Positions 21,331 through 34,401 of a stretch of DNA of 64,000 nt are shown in pieces. Position 1 is the first letter of the stretch; every line of letters begins with the position of its first letter. The notes beneath the pieces are model-generated. The model was given only the letters and a program-made list of their open reading frames with translations. It had not been told where the DNA came from and did no database searches. Both the position numbers and the translations under genes were made by a program. Origin of the DNA: Pachyseris speciosa (taxonomy: Eukaryota > Cnidaria > Anthozoa > Scleractinia > Pachyseridae); contig JAEMWC010000004.1 in assembly GCA_016490735.1 (NCBI GenBank), positions 1,076,001-1,140,000 of the forward strand, in the 5' to 3' direction.

Positions 21331-22342
21331 GGATTGGATTAGCTGACGTTTCGAGCGTTAGCCCTTCGTCGGAGCGAATCGAGAAATTGTGGGTTGTGTA
21401 CGGTTTATATCCAGAAAATGGAGCTACGCTATTGGTCGTAACATGGTAACGTGAAAAACAGGAATAAATTAATTGAATGAAAATCGCTCGTTGATACCGT
21501 GGGGATTAAGAGATCAGTTTTTGCTCGAGATTTTTACGGCTTTCCGTGGTACCTTGATGTAGGGAAAGGCCGGAGATCGACATGTGTTGTTTGGAGTGGT
21601 TAGGGAGATTAAAATGCCGAGCGACAGGTTTGGATGCGTCTTTGTCATCTTTCTCAACATCACGAAGATGTTCTCGGAATCGGTCACCTAGTCGTCTTCC
21701 TGTTTCGCTGATGTATAACTTTTTGCATAATGTGCAGGTTATGCAATAGATAACATTTGCGGAGGCGCACGTGAAACGATCAGTGATCTTAACAGATCGC
21801 TCAGGGCCCGATATTTTGTCAGTGTTTTAAATGAAAGGCCAAGTTTTGCATCGCGAGCGCGCGCATTTAAAAGTGCCAGGTTGTTCAGTAGTTTTGAATG
21901 CGCTTCTAACTAGAAAGTTATCTACATTTTTGTCGCGTTTGCATGAAATCAGCGGTGGTTGCGAAAAGATTCTAGCAGTTTCTGGATCATTTTGCAGTAT
22001 CTTAAAGTTATTAAGTATGATGGCTTTAACTGGGTTATTATGCGGGTGAAATGTGAGGGTGAATGGAATTCTGTCATTCTTTTCCTTTTGTGACGCCTGT
22101 AGTGCTGACTGTTGATCAATCTGCTGGGCGTGGTGATGGCCCGATTGAACCACAGAATCAGGATAGCCACGTTTCTCGAAGAACTGGCACATTTCCTCTG
22201 ATTTGTTGGAAAAATCAGAGTCATCACTACATAGACGTCGAAGCCTAAGAAATTGAGAATAGGGAATGGCGTTTTTGACATGAGATGGGTGTGAAGGTGA
22301 ATACAACAAATAACTGTGAGAATCGGTGGGTTTGTAGTGCAT
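21290..22342 (-). mobile_element. Penelope-like retroelement, 3' part
   Basis: The minus strand from 22342 encodes the end of a Penelope RT-linker (MHYKPTDSHSYLLYSPSHPS, FLRLRRLCSDDSDFSNKS, FEKRGYPDSVV). It then gives a GIY-YIG endonuclease segment from about 21780 to 21510 (NVIYCITCTLCKKLYISETG, RRLGDRFREHLRDVEKDD). The 3' non-coding end has the CGACGAAGGGCTAACGCTCG motif typical of the family. The frame contains stops and at least one shift. RT catalytic motifs are not included, so this is a truncated copy. Confidence 0.85.
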
Positions 22343-22715
22343 ACTGGTACATAAACCGTTTCCGCTGATAAAAACTCACAGTTTTTACTGCAAAATGATC
22401 CAGAAACTGCTAGAATCTTTTCGCAACCACCGCTGATTTCATTCAAACGCGACATTTTAATCTCCCTAAACAAACCAAACAACACATGTCGATCTCCGGC
22501 CTTTCCCTACATCAAACATACCACGGAAAGCCGTAAAAATTTCGAGCAAAAACTGATCTTTCAAATTGGCACTCTTAATCCCCACGGTATCAACGAGCGC
22601 TAGAATCTTTTCGCAACCACCGCTGATTTCATTCAAACGCGACATTTTAATCTCCCTAACCATTCCAAACAACACATGTCGATCTCCGGCCTTTCCCTAC
22701 ATCAAGATACCACAG
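22343..22715 (+). mobile_element. Inverted, tandemly duplicated pieces of the same Penelope element
   Basis: Read on the plus strand, two units of 190 bp begin at 22409 and 22599 with GCTAGAATCTTTTCGCAACC. In both, the RT-linker peptide (ARIFSQPPLISFKRD) is joined directly to the endonuclease-end block (ILISL / HFNLP, then MSISGLSL) with the same internal deletion junction. The adjoining main copy lies on the opposite strand, so the locus is an inverted repeat with a duplicated arm. Confidence 0.75.
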
Positions 22716-24008
22716 CATAAGCTTATCTAGAGTCAATCTAGTAGTGCTCACAATCACCAACAAGTTTGTCAGGCTGCGTCGAGTTCTCTTTTGATGTTTT
22801 CACTGAAATTGCCTGCACAGTAGGAAATACTCACACCTGGCATTCACAATATAATTGTAAAAGGTTAAAAATATCTTTTCTTTGTCTCTGTAGTATTGGA
22901 AAACAAGCCAGCATTCACTTTGGGAATAAATACTGCGGTGGGGTGAAAAGGCAGCGGGCGATGGTTTCCGCCACTTGTTGAAGTACCTTTTATGATCCTC
23001 CTATTTTTATTCTATTTGGCTAAAAAAAAACATAGGAAAATCTATTCAATTCAATTCATTTATTAAACACGGTTTAAATTCATCAGGATTTTTTTTATAA
23101 TAAATGATAATGCGGAAACGTACAATATCCTTATATGCTAAAAATACTAAACTCAGTTGGCAGGATCTACATGGATCAGCGCGGCTTTAGGAGGGAGCTG
23201 AAGGTTTCAACAAATAAACGCAGTTTAAGAATAAGCACTTTCTTAAATAGGGAAGAAAAGGGAGAGAAAATAAAACTCACCACCTCAAATTTGGTTATGA
23301 AACTTAACAAAACTCGTGTTCAGGATGAATAATTTGTTTTGAGGGATATTATCTGCTTGCGATATTTTTAGACTGTTTAGAGTATTGTAATATTCACTTT
23401 GAAAAAAAAACCTTCCAGAAACTGAATTGAACCTCCTAAGTAAAAAAAATATGTTATTTAACGGCTGGGAAGTCCATAAAGCAAACAAATACGCCCGAGG
23501 TCTCGAGATAGAGGTCCTTTCTCAAGACCGATGTTAAAGTACTCCCTTCACAGACCTTGGGATGGCGATAAATGTTTTGATACCGAGTTATTGTAACAGT
23601 GCTATCTTAGCTTGATAAACAAAGTGCGATTATTACTTATTCTGCTTCACTTCCTTTTTGCAGCGGAAAGACCCTCAGTGGTTTTTATACCTTTTCGAAC
23701 TATTCAATACCAGTAAAATTACTCGTCATAGCGACGTAATGCAACCTAGCACTGATATCGGCTAACTACATCATACTTGCACGTCATCTGTATTGTAACA
23801 CCGGGAGCGAAAACGTCCTAAGCATTTAAAGGGCTTTGTGGAAAATACAGTTGGCTCCAAGAGAAAAAAACCACTCAGTATTAGTATGATTTTATCGTTT
23901 ACAATACTATTTTGTATTATTTTTCGTTCTCAAGTAAATCCCCTGTTGATGTTTTTCGTCGTGTTTTGTTGTTGTTGTTGTTTTTTTTCTGGGAAGTAAG
24001 GTGACAAT
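22716..24008. other. No gene recognised
   Basis: AT-rich sequence with an ATTCAATTCAATTCATTTAT retroposon-type tail near 23046. Short frames have no family motif. Confidence 0.35.
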
Positions 24009-24190
24009 AGGGCCGTTTATACGAGAGAAAATAAGCCGCGGCTTACTCTGGCCGCGGCTTACATAAGACGTGAAAGGAACCATTTATACGAGTAAAAACT
24101 CCTAGGCCAGGATAAGCCGCAGCTTGAGAAAGCCGTGAACGTAGATTTTGTACCATTTATACGGAGTGTTCGCGTCTTATGTAAGCCCTA
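24009..24190. repeat. GC-box repeat upstream of JmjC-like gene A
   Basis: TTTATACGAG or a close variant occurs three times, with AAGCCGCGGCTTAC palindromes and CGTCTTATGTAAGCC at the right edge. It looks like a MITE remnant and could lie in the promoter region of the gene that starts at 24607. Confidence 0.5.
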
Positions 24191-24606
24191 ATATATTGGT
24201 TCATAATTTAACCCCAATCATTTGTTAAACGCGCAATCAAAACAATAAACCGGTTAAAATTTGTCTCTGCGAACGCCAAAATAGGAATACGCACAAACCA
24301 TACATGTCAAAAAGACATATTCTTGCTCTTTCGTTATATTGTATTTCATCAAACCGTACCCGAACCCTAACAAAAACGTTATGCTCAAGATGTCCAATTC
24401 ACCGACCTCAACAGACCATGACATTGAGAGGAAATAGGCGCTTAAAATTTGCATCACTGATAAGGGCCTCGATACTTCATTCAGAGAAAAATTCAATATC
24501 ATCTTCTGTTTTTGTACAATCGCCAATATTTCTTTTGCGTGCGTTAGTAATACCTCTCAGAAGCAAGCGAGATTCAGAAGAGAAGTGGACCGCGGCTGGA
24601 TCAGCC

Positions 24607-27600
24607 ATGAAGACCTTCAAGACCTCAAAGAAAATCGACGAATTAGTCTCTTGTTTTGCCAGTCTAAGAGAAAAGTCGATTAAGTCCGGCGAAAAGATCG
24701 AGAATATCCGATGGGAGTTCTTAAGAGAAGTCTATTATGTGCCGCAACCAAAGATAAGCAGGTTCAGCTTCAACTGGTTCAATATTTTTTGGTTTATAGC
24801 TCTGCCTACAGTCGCCGTTCTTGTGGGATTTTCGTTAATAGACACCGACAGCTCAACAAGGTGTCTTGTTGAACCTGATTCAGTTCTCTTCAACGACATA
24901 ACACGCAAACCAAGCGATTGTTCACGGATGTGTGAGGGTGTTAGCGAGATACCCCGAGTACCAAACCTCTCGAAGGAAGAATTCATCGCCACCTACGCGT
25001 ACTCCGGTCGCCCTGTGGTCATAACCGAAGCTGCCAAGAATTGGTCGGCTGTGGGGAAATTCAATTTCAAGTTTTTCAAGCGCCTTTATGCTAAGAACGA
25101 ACAAGCCCTTGAGGAGAATGTTGAGCAAGGCTGCATATTTTTCCCTTACAAATCTGGCTTCGATTCTCTGGCAGATGCACTGAGTATGTCTAAGAAGAGG
25201 GCAGAGTGGAGAGGAAAACCATGGTACATCGGCTGGTAAGTATGCATAATTAGTGCAATAACAAGCTTTCCAATCAAGCGAACGAATTGAGTGTCCAACG
25301 CCGAAAGAGGGAAGTGGTTACAATTGTATTGCTTTTCAGGAAACAGCCGCGCATTTGCTTGAATATTGATTAACGCACTCCATTACCTTAAAACTGAGTT
25401 AGAACAAGAGAAGATAAATCTTCTCTTAGTTAGAACAATCTTGTACTGCATACTTACACATGCCCTAACAAGGTATTGATCGGCATCATGGCTGAAATAC
25501 TCAAGAGATTGTAATTCAAAAGTCACCCATACCAATTATAGAAAAAAGCAACCTCCTTTTCTGTTAAGTTGACCAACTTGTACGTGGGCACCCTTATTGG
25601 CTTAAAATCTGTTTCAAAATCAGAAGAAATTCGATCCTTGGGCTATTAAATTTCAGACCTTTACTTTAACAAACTCAATTGAGCCTATTTAGGATACAGG
25701 CGAAAAAAGAAATCTGGAGCAAAAATAAAACTTTATTAATTTCACGATTGACTCTATAAACCTGTCCGAAATAAATAATTAATGGCATATTATAACTAAC
25801 GTACTTTTACACATGAACAAGTTATCCGAGTAAAACTTGAGTCGCGTCGACAGAACCATATTTGCTGTTTTGAGCAAAAGCGTTAAAATAAAATTGGTAT
25901 GTGTTCCATTTAAGGGAAACTTCCGTGTGTCTGATCTTTGTTTATCGAGGGAAAATCAGCCAACAAATTTTCAACTCGAAACCACTTAATTTCAAAGTCA
26001 TCTTGGCTATCGTTCACAAAGATCTTCGAACACGTTTTATAAATGATACAATGATACGATGTGTGACAACGGCGTTACTGCACAGCCAATAGCCAATATC
26101 TCAACTTTGAACTGATATGACTAAAAATTTGAATTCAAACTATTTTTATCTACGTGCGACAGGAAGTGTGAGTCGAATTCAACAATCGGCTTAATTCATA
26201 GATTGAAAACTCATCTTGGATTGTCTGATATCAAATGAAACCTAATAAAGGTCGGCCCTTCCACTTTAATAGTATGAAACAAAAATATGAGCAGTCTTAG
26301 AAAATGCTGAGAAAAACGAAACTTCGTGATGCAACTTTTACTTTCTTGCTAATTGCTTCAGATGTCCTTGTAAAAAAGTTCGAAATCATATTTTCGTTTC
26401 TGTCAAATTTATCGAAAATTATTTGTTTCCAGAAAGTTTTATATATTTTTTGAAGTTTTAAAATTCCCAAACGTGTGATTCAGGCAGACTATGACGGTTT
26501 TCGATTTTCGAGCCTCGATATTTACACTCAGGGCCTCTTAAACTCTACAGCTAAATCTTGCCTCCTCTTAATGCAATATTAGCCGCCATGTTGTTGTTGG
26601 GGCAAAGTGTACCCATGGGCCGCGTCCTGTGATGGACATATGAAGCACTGACGTTTAGATGGTCTAGTTATGTGAGGAATGTTGTCAAATAGATTTTCGT
26701 TACAGATTTTATATTACCGAGTCATTACATTGAAACACGTCAACGATGTAGGCATACATAACTAGGTCAATCATGCACTCAGTCAGAAAGAGTACCAGCC
26801 CTGATATCAGTTTATTTATGGTATCATTTGTGTCTATTTCAGGAGCAACTGCGATCCCATTGTTCGTGAACAGTTGCGCAAATATTACAGAAAACCTGCC
26901 TTTATACCAGATGACGCAGAAACAGCAGATCAGGACTGGATCTTCATGGGGGGACCTGGGCCTGGTGCACCAATACATGTGAGTATAAAGTATTAATTCC
27001 TAGTTTTAAGTGACGACCGAGATGAGATTATCTCGGAATGACCTGGTTTCCTCTAGATAAAATAGTTTATTTTATATATAGAACAGTCGTTTTATCCTTG
27101 GACATCTCAGTAAAATAGTTTTGCCTCGGAACAAATGATATTTCAAGAAAAGGAAAAATGACTGCACAAAAAGTTGCCTTTTCACGAAATACCAATTTAA
27201 AATGAGATGAAACCGTGATCCTCAGCTGATTAAATGCATGCATTTGCAAATCAAAATCCGGGTCTAACATCTATTCATCCACGTAAGTCATACGCAGCTA
27301 ACAGGGGCAGAAATGCCTCCAACGTTGTTGTTTATTATTCCATACATTTTCCTGTGGTCACTCAGTGGTTTTGGTTAGTTTATTGAAGAGCCTTAATAGA
27401 AGAGTACCGTGCGGGAAACAGAACGCATTGCATAGGGAAAAACGGATGGAAAATCACGGCTCACCAATATACATATACCCTCTGTGACTCATTCCATACA
27501 TCGGCAAATGGTTCTTCTCTAGTGAAACACGAGAGAGCCAGTCAACAAACAACGACAACGCAACCACTAACCCATCACAACTGTCGGGACTGACTTACTA

Positions 27601-28442
27601 ACGATTTATTTTGACTGCAGCTTGACATGGTAGGGCGTCCATCATGGCAAGCGCAGCTGTCAGGTCAGAAGATATGGACCCTCCTTCCGCCACCTGAGTG
27701 CGAACATGTCTGCCAGAACCTACAAGTAACAGTGACCAAAGGAGACATCAGTAAGTCAGGCCTTTCCTTCCTGCAGGGGATTGAAGGGATGGGAAGTCCA
27801 TAGGGAGAGCTCGGGGGGTTCAGCCAGTCAAGTCCCTACTAAACTAAAAAACAAAAAAGCAAACAATGGAACAGCAATAAGAGATACTAGAAATTTCAAA
27901 TTGAGAAGAAATCTAAAAAAGGCACCATGTTGGTGGATTAACCAATATTAATCAAACCAACCGGAGAATATTATTCTTGATCAAACAAACAGGAAATTAC
28001 GCGGGAGATAAAACATCCACAAATCTGCTTTAATGACAAACATAAAAAGTTTCTTACAAGCGTCTGGCACTATCTTAAATATGATAGAAAGCTTGTTACA
28101 TCTGAGTTATATATAGCAAAACCAGCCTGTGTAGCAAATGTTTCAGATATTGTGCATCGCGCGGATTATCCCAATCAACTGCTACGCTGGCTGTGGCAGT
28201 GCGTGAGGTCAGGGCCTTCTTTTAGGACTTCAGTTCTTGTCTTGTAGAAAGCTGTAAAACTCACTGAAAACATTTGTTCTGGGTTAAATACCAGAGTCAT
28301 AAGAATTCTTTGTTTCTGAAGCTATGCCAACATATCCTTTTCACTTTTTGCAGTTGTGCTGGACACAAATCAATGGTACCATTCAACAAAGATTGTCCCA
28401 ACTGGAGAATTGAGTATTACAATCGGAGCGGAATACGACTGA
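24607..28442 (+). CDS. Membrane-anchored JmjC/cupin-8 protein, gene A
   Basis: Exons 24607-25235, 26843-26978, 27621-27750 and 28354-28442 (intron phases 2, 0, 1) give 327 residues. Residues 1-57 are cytosolic-type with a SLREKSIKSGE helix, 58-78 are a membrane segment, and the rest should be lumenal or extracellular. The cupin-8 part has GRPVVITEAAKNWSA (about 134-148), WIFMGGPGPGAPIH and then LD, forming the HxD iron-ligand motif at 255-257, WQAQLSGQKIWTLLPPPEC, and a third-ligand candidate His308 in DTNQWYHSTK. These fit a 2-oxoglutarate/Fe(II) oxygenase of the JmjC/FIH type; the substrate is unknown. The start is chosen by alignment with gene B (KxIDEL..), although the frame is open upstream to 24304, so a 101-residue extension is possible. 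It is the paralogue of the gene at 35935-46295. Confidence 0.85.
25236..26842 (+). other. Intron 1 of JmjC-like gene A
   Basis: It opens GTAAGT and closes TTTCAG. The content is AT-rich with no repeat family recognised. Confidence 0.6.
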
Positions 28443-29390
28443 TCTATCTAATTTTATACTACTGGCCCGGGTTGTTTGAAAGCCACGAAAGTTGTTCAAC
28501 GTTGTTCAACGCTGATTAGATATTCTGCAAAAATTTTAGATTAGAGAACGCCAATCCTGAAAAGCAAAAAGCAGGAAAAGAAAATTTCATCCAAAAGTTA
28601 AAAACTACAACCAAACTTACGCTAATCCTGGATTAAGTTAATCGGCTTTCGAGCAACCGGGTCCTGAATAATTAGTTATATTGGATAAGAACGCTCAGTA
28701 CAAAGTAAAATTTGTAACCGAAGCTCCAATCTCATTGGTTACCAATAACTTACCCATCAGATTTAATGCAACCATAATAGAGGTTAATGGCTTTCTCTTA
28801 AAGTAAACTTACACTGAAAAATAATCTCTTCACTTCTTTCGTGAGTTGTCGACTTGGAACGTCACAGTAAATGTAGGTAGAAATGGCCGAAAACGCGCTG
28901 ACCTTAAATTCTCTCCAGTCCTCTCTCACAAACATCGTTCAGATCATAAAGTAAAATTGTAGCCACTGGAAATCTTCGTTTATTTTTCCGTTGTACCATT
29001 CATCATGCAAAACCAAAATTTCTGTCTGTCCAGGTATAATTCCTTTTCCAGAATGGTTCTGGGAAACAAACAAGTATATATAAAGCTAAAAGAAATGAAA
29101 GGGTAGGACAAACGTAGCTTGTCGGTAATTTTTAAAACGAAGAAAAAACTTCAACAAAAAGGTGAGCGACAAATGCAAACAGGAAAAATATTACTTGCAT
29201 TAACTTGATCATAGAGAAGCGCGCGGGAAAATTAAAGCATTGCATGTACTTATTTTCCAGATGCCTCGTTTTTCGTAAACAGCTTGGGAAGCTTTGATTA
29301 ACATCCCTCACTGCGCCATAATCTGTGTCCACCATCCTCAAACAAACGCATCGCATGCACTTGCGTTGTTATTCTTATTGTGGTCAATTG
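28443..29390. other. Downstream of gene A; no gene recognised
   Basis: No AATAAA was seen in the first 500 bases after the stop. The stretch about 28990-29080 (ATTCATCATGC followed by TTCTGTCTG) is loosely repeated at 32115-32200, so both are probably decayed copies of one repeat. Confidence 0.35.
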
Positions 29391-30560
29391 AAACATGCAG
29401 GAATCTTCCCCTCTCATATGTGTATTAAATACTTCAGCAGTAACCTGTCGGACGGCACAAAAAAATGTGACCTCTCTTGTTGCTTCAAAAAGCATTGCTG
29501 CAACTTCCATTGAAGATACCCTTCTTATTCAGGCCATGGAAAAGTTAGCGTTAATCATACTCAAACTTTTTTCAAGCAACTGTTTGTAAGCCTCGACCTT
29601 AGGAATCGGCAGTATTGTGGCAATCTCCCTCTCCTTTGTTGACGTTGTGTACATCAGGATTATCTTGAATATCAGGAAACACGAAGTCGATTTACTTAGA
29701 AAAGAGACCTTATACAGATCTTGACGTCTCTAGCTGACTAGGTCTAGCTGTCGACTTCAGATGCTCGAATTTGACAATCCTTGCTGACCACCCTCTTAAT
29801 TCACCCTCGAACAATAATATGCCCATGTCCCAACATTTTTGTGGAAAATGTCTTTCGCCTCTTGGAAACCTTAGTCACCAGAAAAACTAATGGCGTTCTC
29901 GGTTGCATCCTTTGCAAATCCTGTAAAAAAATGGACCAAGTACAATAGCCTAAAGCTAATAGCCAATAGCCTAAATATGTGTATTAAATACCTCAGCGGT
30001 AACCCGGCGGAATGCCTTTTCGACGTCCTCACTTTTGTGAAGTTCGGTCGGCACAGAAAAAAATTTGACCTGAGTGTTGCCAGAAGAGGCAATTGCAGCA
30101 GCTTCCGCTGAAGATATCCTTCCTATCCAGTCCATGGAGAGGTTAACTTTAATCTCATTCTCAAACCTTTTTCAAGCAGCCGTTTGTAAGCCTCGACCTT
30201 AAGAATCTGTAGTATTGAGGCAATACCTCTCTACTTTGTTGACGTTTTATACATCAGGATTATTTTCACCTCAATTTCAGGGAAAACGACGTGCAGCTTG
30301 AGCTGACACCTACAGATCCTGACCTCTCTAGCTGGCTAGGCCGCCAACTTATCGGCTTCGGATGCTCGAATTTGACGATCCTTGCTGACCACCCTCTCAA
30401 TTCACCCTCGAACAAAAATATGCGCCTGTCCTAACATTTTTGTGCAAAATGCCTTTCGCCTCTTGGAAACCTTAGTCACCAGGAAAAATAATGGGGTTCT
30501 CGGTTGCATCCTTTGCAATTCTTGTAAAAAAATTGGACCAAGTACAATAGTGCAGTCTAA
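29391..30560 (-). repeat. Tandem duplication of about 600 bp with an antisense coding remnant
   Basis: 29395-29950 and 29985-30560 align in direct order (GTAAGCCTCGACCTTA, GACCACCCTCTNAATTCACC, TGGAAACCTTAGTCACCAG). The minus strand keeps a protein-like trace in both copies ending VTAEVFNTH, longer in the second (SSAEAAAIASSGNTQVKFFS). Stops and shifts break the rest. The parent protein was not recognised; a retroelement gag is possible. Confidence 0.6.
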
Positions 30561-30689
30561 GGCCTTCTTCATGAACTATACGTCCTACTTTTGTTTTCAA
30601 ACTCTTCTTAAAGACTCTAACTTCGGCCATTAGGAGTGATACGAGATCTTTGAAATTGACATTGCCAGGTAAAAAAAACTGCAGAGAAT

Positions 30690-31655
30690 ATACTGCATAA
30701 GCTAAACTCGACAAACAAACCAAGTCAAGCAGCCTACAAAATCCTAATCAATAAAAAATGTACTCGTCCTGAAAAAAGCCAAAAGAAATGGATAAGGGAC
30801 TGTGAACTTGACGATGGTGAGAATTTGGACTGGGAGTCAATTTATTTACTGCCAAGGATGTGTAAACTTAGCACGAAACTAAGAAACTTCCAATTTAAAT
30901 TTCTCCATAGGAGAATCGCTACAAACTCATTTCTGTTTAAAATTAAACTTTCGGAAACAAATCTTTGTTGCTTTTGTCAAACAGCACAAGAAACGTTGCT
31001 TCATCTTTTTTGGGAATGCCCGACCACACAGGTCTTTTGGAATAGTGTTGAGCTATTTTTCGTCTCGGTTGATTTGATTCCAGCCTCACAAGGTTTAACT
31101 TTATATCAGTGCTTAGCAAAACGCTTCCTTACTGAACCATTGTTTACTTCTTGGCAGATACTACACTTACTCCTAAGTATAAAAACGTTAGACCATCCTT
31201 CATTGAATATGTTAATCAGGTTAGATGCAATTTAAAAATAGAAAAACACGTTTCTTTTGTTACAGGAACACAAAACACATTCTAGCAGAAGTGGCACAAA
31301 ATACTCCAGTCATTATAACTCCTTGATTATTCCTTTCAACAACTGATAAAACAGATAGCATTGAGGTTCGCCTTTACAAAGGAAACGGCCCTTTTTTTCT
31401 TTCCCTGCCCTATATATTTCTCTTTCCTTGATATGCCACTTTTGGTCTACGGCTATTCTTGTTATTGTTAAGTAGTAGTATTGTATCTGTTTGTGGTGTA
31501 ACTTTTAGTTTTGTCCTTATTAGTAGTGCTATTGTTAAGTAGAATCATTTCTTGCTGAAAGAAAGTGTTAGTTTTTGTAAGGAAAGTTGTAATTGTTATG
31601 TTAGTCCTGTAAGTAAGGTCATTATTGTAAAATTGGTATTAATAAAAAAAAAAGT
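30690..31655 (+). mobile_element. LINE 3' end with RT zinc-binding domain
   Basis: The frame from about 30700 reads AAYKILINKKCTRPEKSQKK and then 30825-31190 with CCFCQTAQETLLHLFWECP, the zf-RVT C-x2-C ... H-x4-C finger at the C-terminus of L1/Tx1-type LINEs. A one-base shift near 31185 is needed to continue into VRPSFIEYVNQVRCNLKIEK. It ends in an A-rich tail at 31645-31655. The RT proper is absent (5' truncated). Confidence 0.8.
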
Positions 31656-34228
31656 CTTCTTAAAGACTCTCTATCTTATGCATTTCCAACGTCTCAAGAT
31701 CAGAGGCCATCAGCCGAACCGGTTCCAAACGGTATTCACTCAAGAGCCATTGGAGTTAAGAGGCGTCGAGAAAGTGGTATTTCATTGGGCGTCTCCCCTA
31801 CATGTCCAACGCATGCCTCCGCGTGACTCTTGTTATCCGGAAGTAAAGATTCGATCTGGTTGTATAATCTTGTCAAATGACCTCTGTACGCTGAGAAGGA
31901 CCATTTTAACTGCTGGCTTCGCTCTACCCTGGTAACGCCCTCATTCTACACCATGTTATTTTTTGACTCATGGTTGTTCGCCGCGTGTTACTTGGTCTTC
32001 CGCCTAGGGCCACCACAGAAGTTAATTTAGCAAGTAACGAATGATCCTCCATAACAACGATTAATGCAATGGAGCTGCTGAAAATTGAACTCAGTAAACT
32101 ACCTTTATTTTCATTGCACCGTTCATCATGCTAAATTATACATTCTGTCTATGTATAAGTTCTGGCAGAGAAGGGTTCTCGGGAACAATAAAAAAATATG
32201 AAAGAAAGAAAAATACCTTAGCAGGATCATTAAACAGACTGAGGAAATGTGTTGCGCAAACGTACATTGTTGGTGATTTACAAGGCGTTGAAAAATATTT
32301 AAGCCCTCTTAAATACTAAATATTTATGAGCGTCGAACTATATTATTTCAGATCTGATGCAAACAACAGCTAACTAATGTAAACAAAAACTTACAAAGTG
32401 ACAAAAAATATTAATATAAATATGAAGGAAAAGCGCTCGGAAGTGATACGTGGCCTGCAGAAGCAATCACGCACACATACAGCCCTCCAACAGAAAAAGA
32501 GAAGAAAGGACTACGGAACAAGCGACAACAAAAGTTAACTAAATTAACTTCCTGAGTGCTAAATTGGTCGAGCGCCTGACAGAAGCACAGGATGAGAAAA
32601 AAAAGTGGTAAGCTCCCGATTTCTCTCAATTAGAGAAAATTTGGGAGGGCGAATTTGGAAACGTTTTCTCGCCGACGATATTCAAGAGTCTTGCGGTAAC
32701 TTCAGTTACCTTTTGCGAGGGATGTGTAGTAATCATGTGTACGTGCCAGTCGAACGCACTCGTAATTATCATCTTTGTAGTTAGTTCCATTTGAAAGTTG
32801 ACTGCCATTAATCTTCTGTTATGAATTTATAACGTAATCAAAAAGCATTGACAAATTAGAGCTACTGGAAATAATTAAAGATTAGATTTTTATCAGCGCC
32901 ATCCAATGGTAAAACCAATGATAAGGTGAATTAAAATTTATTAATAACTAACGGACGCATCATAAGAACAAAAATAATAAAAGATATCTAAAGATATAGC
33001 CTGCTCGCTGGCGGTGTTGATTAACTCGGTCGCGCAAGACCGCCCGTTCGAGTCCCGCAGAAAATATGACAGGCGAACCAAAAAATTCTTTTGAGGCGAA
33101 CCCATTTCCAAATGTACTGTTCTCAAGGAAATTTCCTGAAACTTCGAATTATCATTTTCTCGTCGTCTTTATTCCTTCTTTACCACTATATAGACAGTAC
33201 TTACATACTCAGTGTTTCCGATTAACAGCGTGGGTTTATCTCATGAGGGAAACTGAGCTAAAGTCGCCCACTGGCTGAAGGCTGACTGAGCTGTTGTTCC
33301 GTTTTTCTTTCCGACAAAATTCGACAAAGTACTACCGTGAAAAGCTTCTCTCGCAACCGAAATAATTCTTGAGAATACCACTGGAAGTGAAGAACAGATT
33401 TTCCTTCTTGGATAAAGGTAAGCTTAGATTAGTCTAAAGCGATTAATCAAAACGCAATAGAAGAACCTGAAAAAAAGTTCAGGCAATGTTTTTATGGTGC
33501 GTCATTTTCATCTCGACCTCCTAAGCCAAAGGCACTTAACAAGACTGGATCAATATTTTTGTTTCCTAACATCTAATTACCTTTTCTTATTGTAAAAAGG
33601 CTCAAAATTAAAATAGGTGAGATACCCAATTTAAAATACATTTTTTTTGCGCAGAAAGCACCTGCAAGTATCATAATCTCGTACCCAGACTCCCACTCAC
33701 ATTTCAGCACAATATCGAGTAGGATCTTAGCAAAGAACAGGTATTTATGCGTTCTCTAGGCTAGCGAGAAACTTATTTTACGCATTTAAGTAAATTCGTT
33801 TTGTTCTTTTTGTTCCTAGTGAACTCTATCTTGACTTACGTCAGGAGCCCATGTGCTCCTGCTTACGTACATTGTAACTAGTAGATGGAGGGTTTCCTCT
33901 GGATACCAGGCCTTTGAGTTGGATGGGCTACTTTGCTGAAATAAAGCTTACTGCTATCACCACCATTACCACTGTTGTTGTTTTTTATGGTCAGATTTTG
34001 AATTTTTTGGGAACCGTCAAAGAAACAAATGTTGCTGCTGTTGCAATCTCGTCAAACCGACATGATACCAAGATTCTACAGACAATGGGGAATTACACTG
34101 TGCTTTCTGCTTTGCTTAAACTGCTCTCCTCCTGCTCCTCCTGGTTACAAAGGCTCAGCTCTAACTCGTCATCAACAGCTAACGGCTATTTCGGTTACAA
34201 CAGCTAATTCGTATCATTTATCTAATTC
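31656..34228. other. Intergenic; no gene recognised
   Basis: Short frames have no family motif. At 33010-33058 a tRNA B-box-like GTTCGAGTCCC occurs without a convincing tRNA fold. At 33925-33975 ATAAAGCTTACTGCTATCAC looks like a LINE tail leading towards the microsatellite. Confidence 0.35.
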
Positions 34229-34401
34229 ATCCACTACCACTACCACTACCACTACCACTACCACTACCACTACCACTACCACTACCACTACCACTACGAC
34301 TACCACTACGACTACCACTACCACTACCACTACCACTACCACTACCACTACCACTACCACAACTACTACGACGACGACTACTCATACTGCTACTGCTACT
34401 G
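34229..34401. repeat. (CCACTA)n / (ACT)n microsatellite
   Basis: About 170 bp of CACTAC-type trinucleotide repeats with a few ACTACGACT interruptions and a CTGCTACTG tail. It creates a false poly-threonine frame. Confidence 0.95.

Noticed and set aside
33010..33060. tRNA-like stretch with GTTCGAGTCCC
   Set aside because: No matching A-box at the right distance and no convincing cloverleaf.
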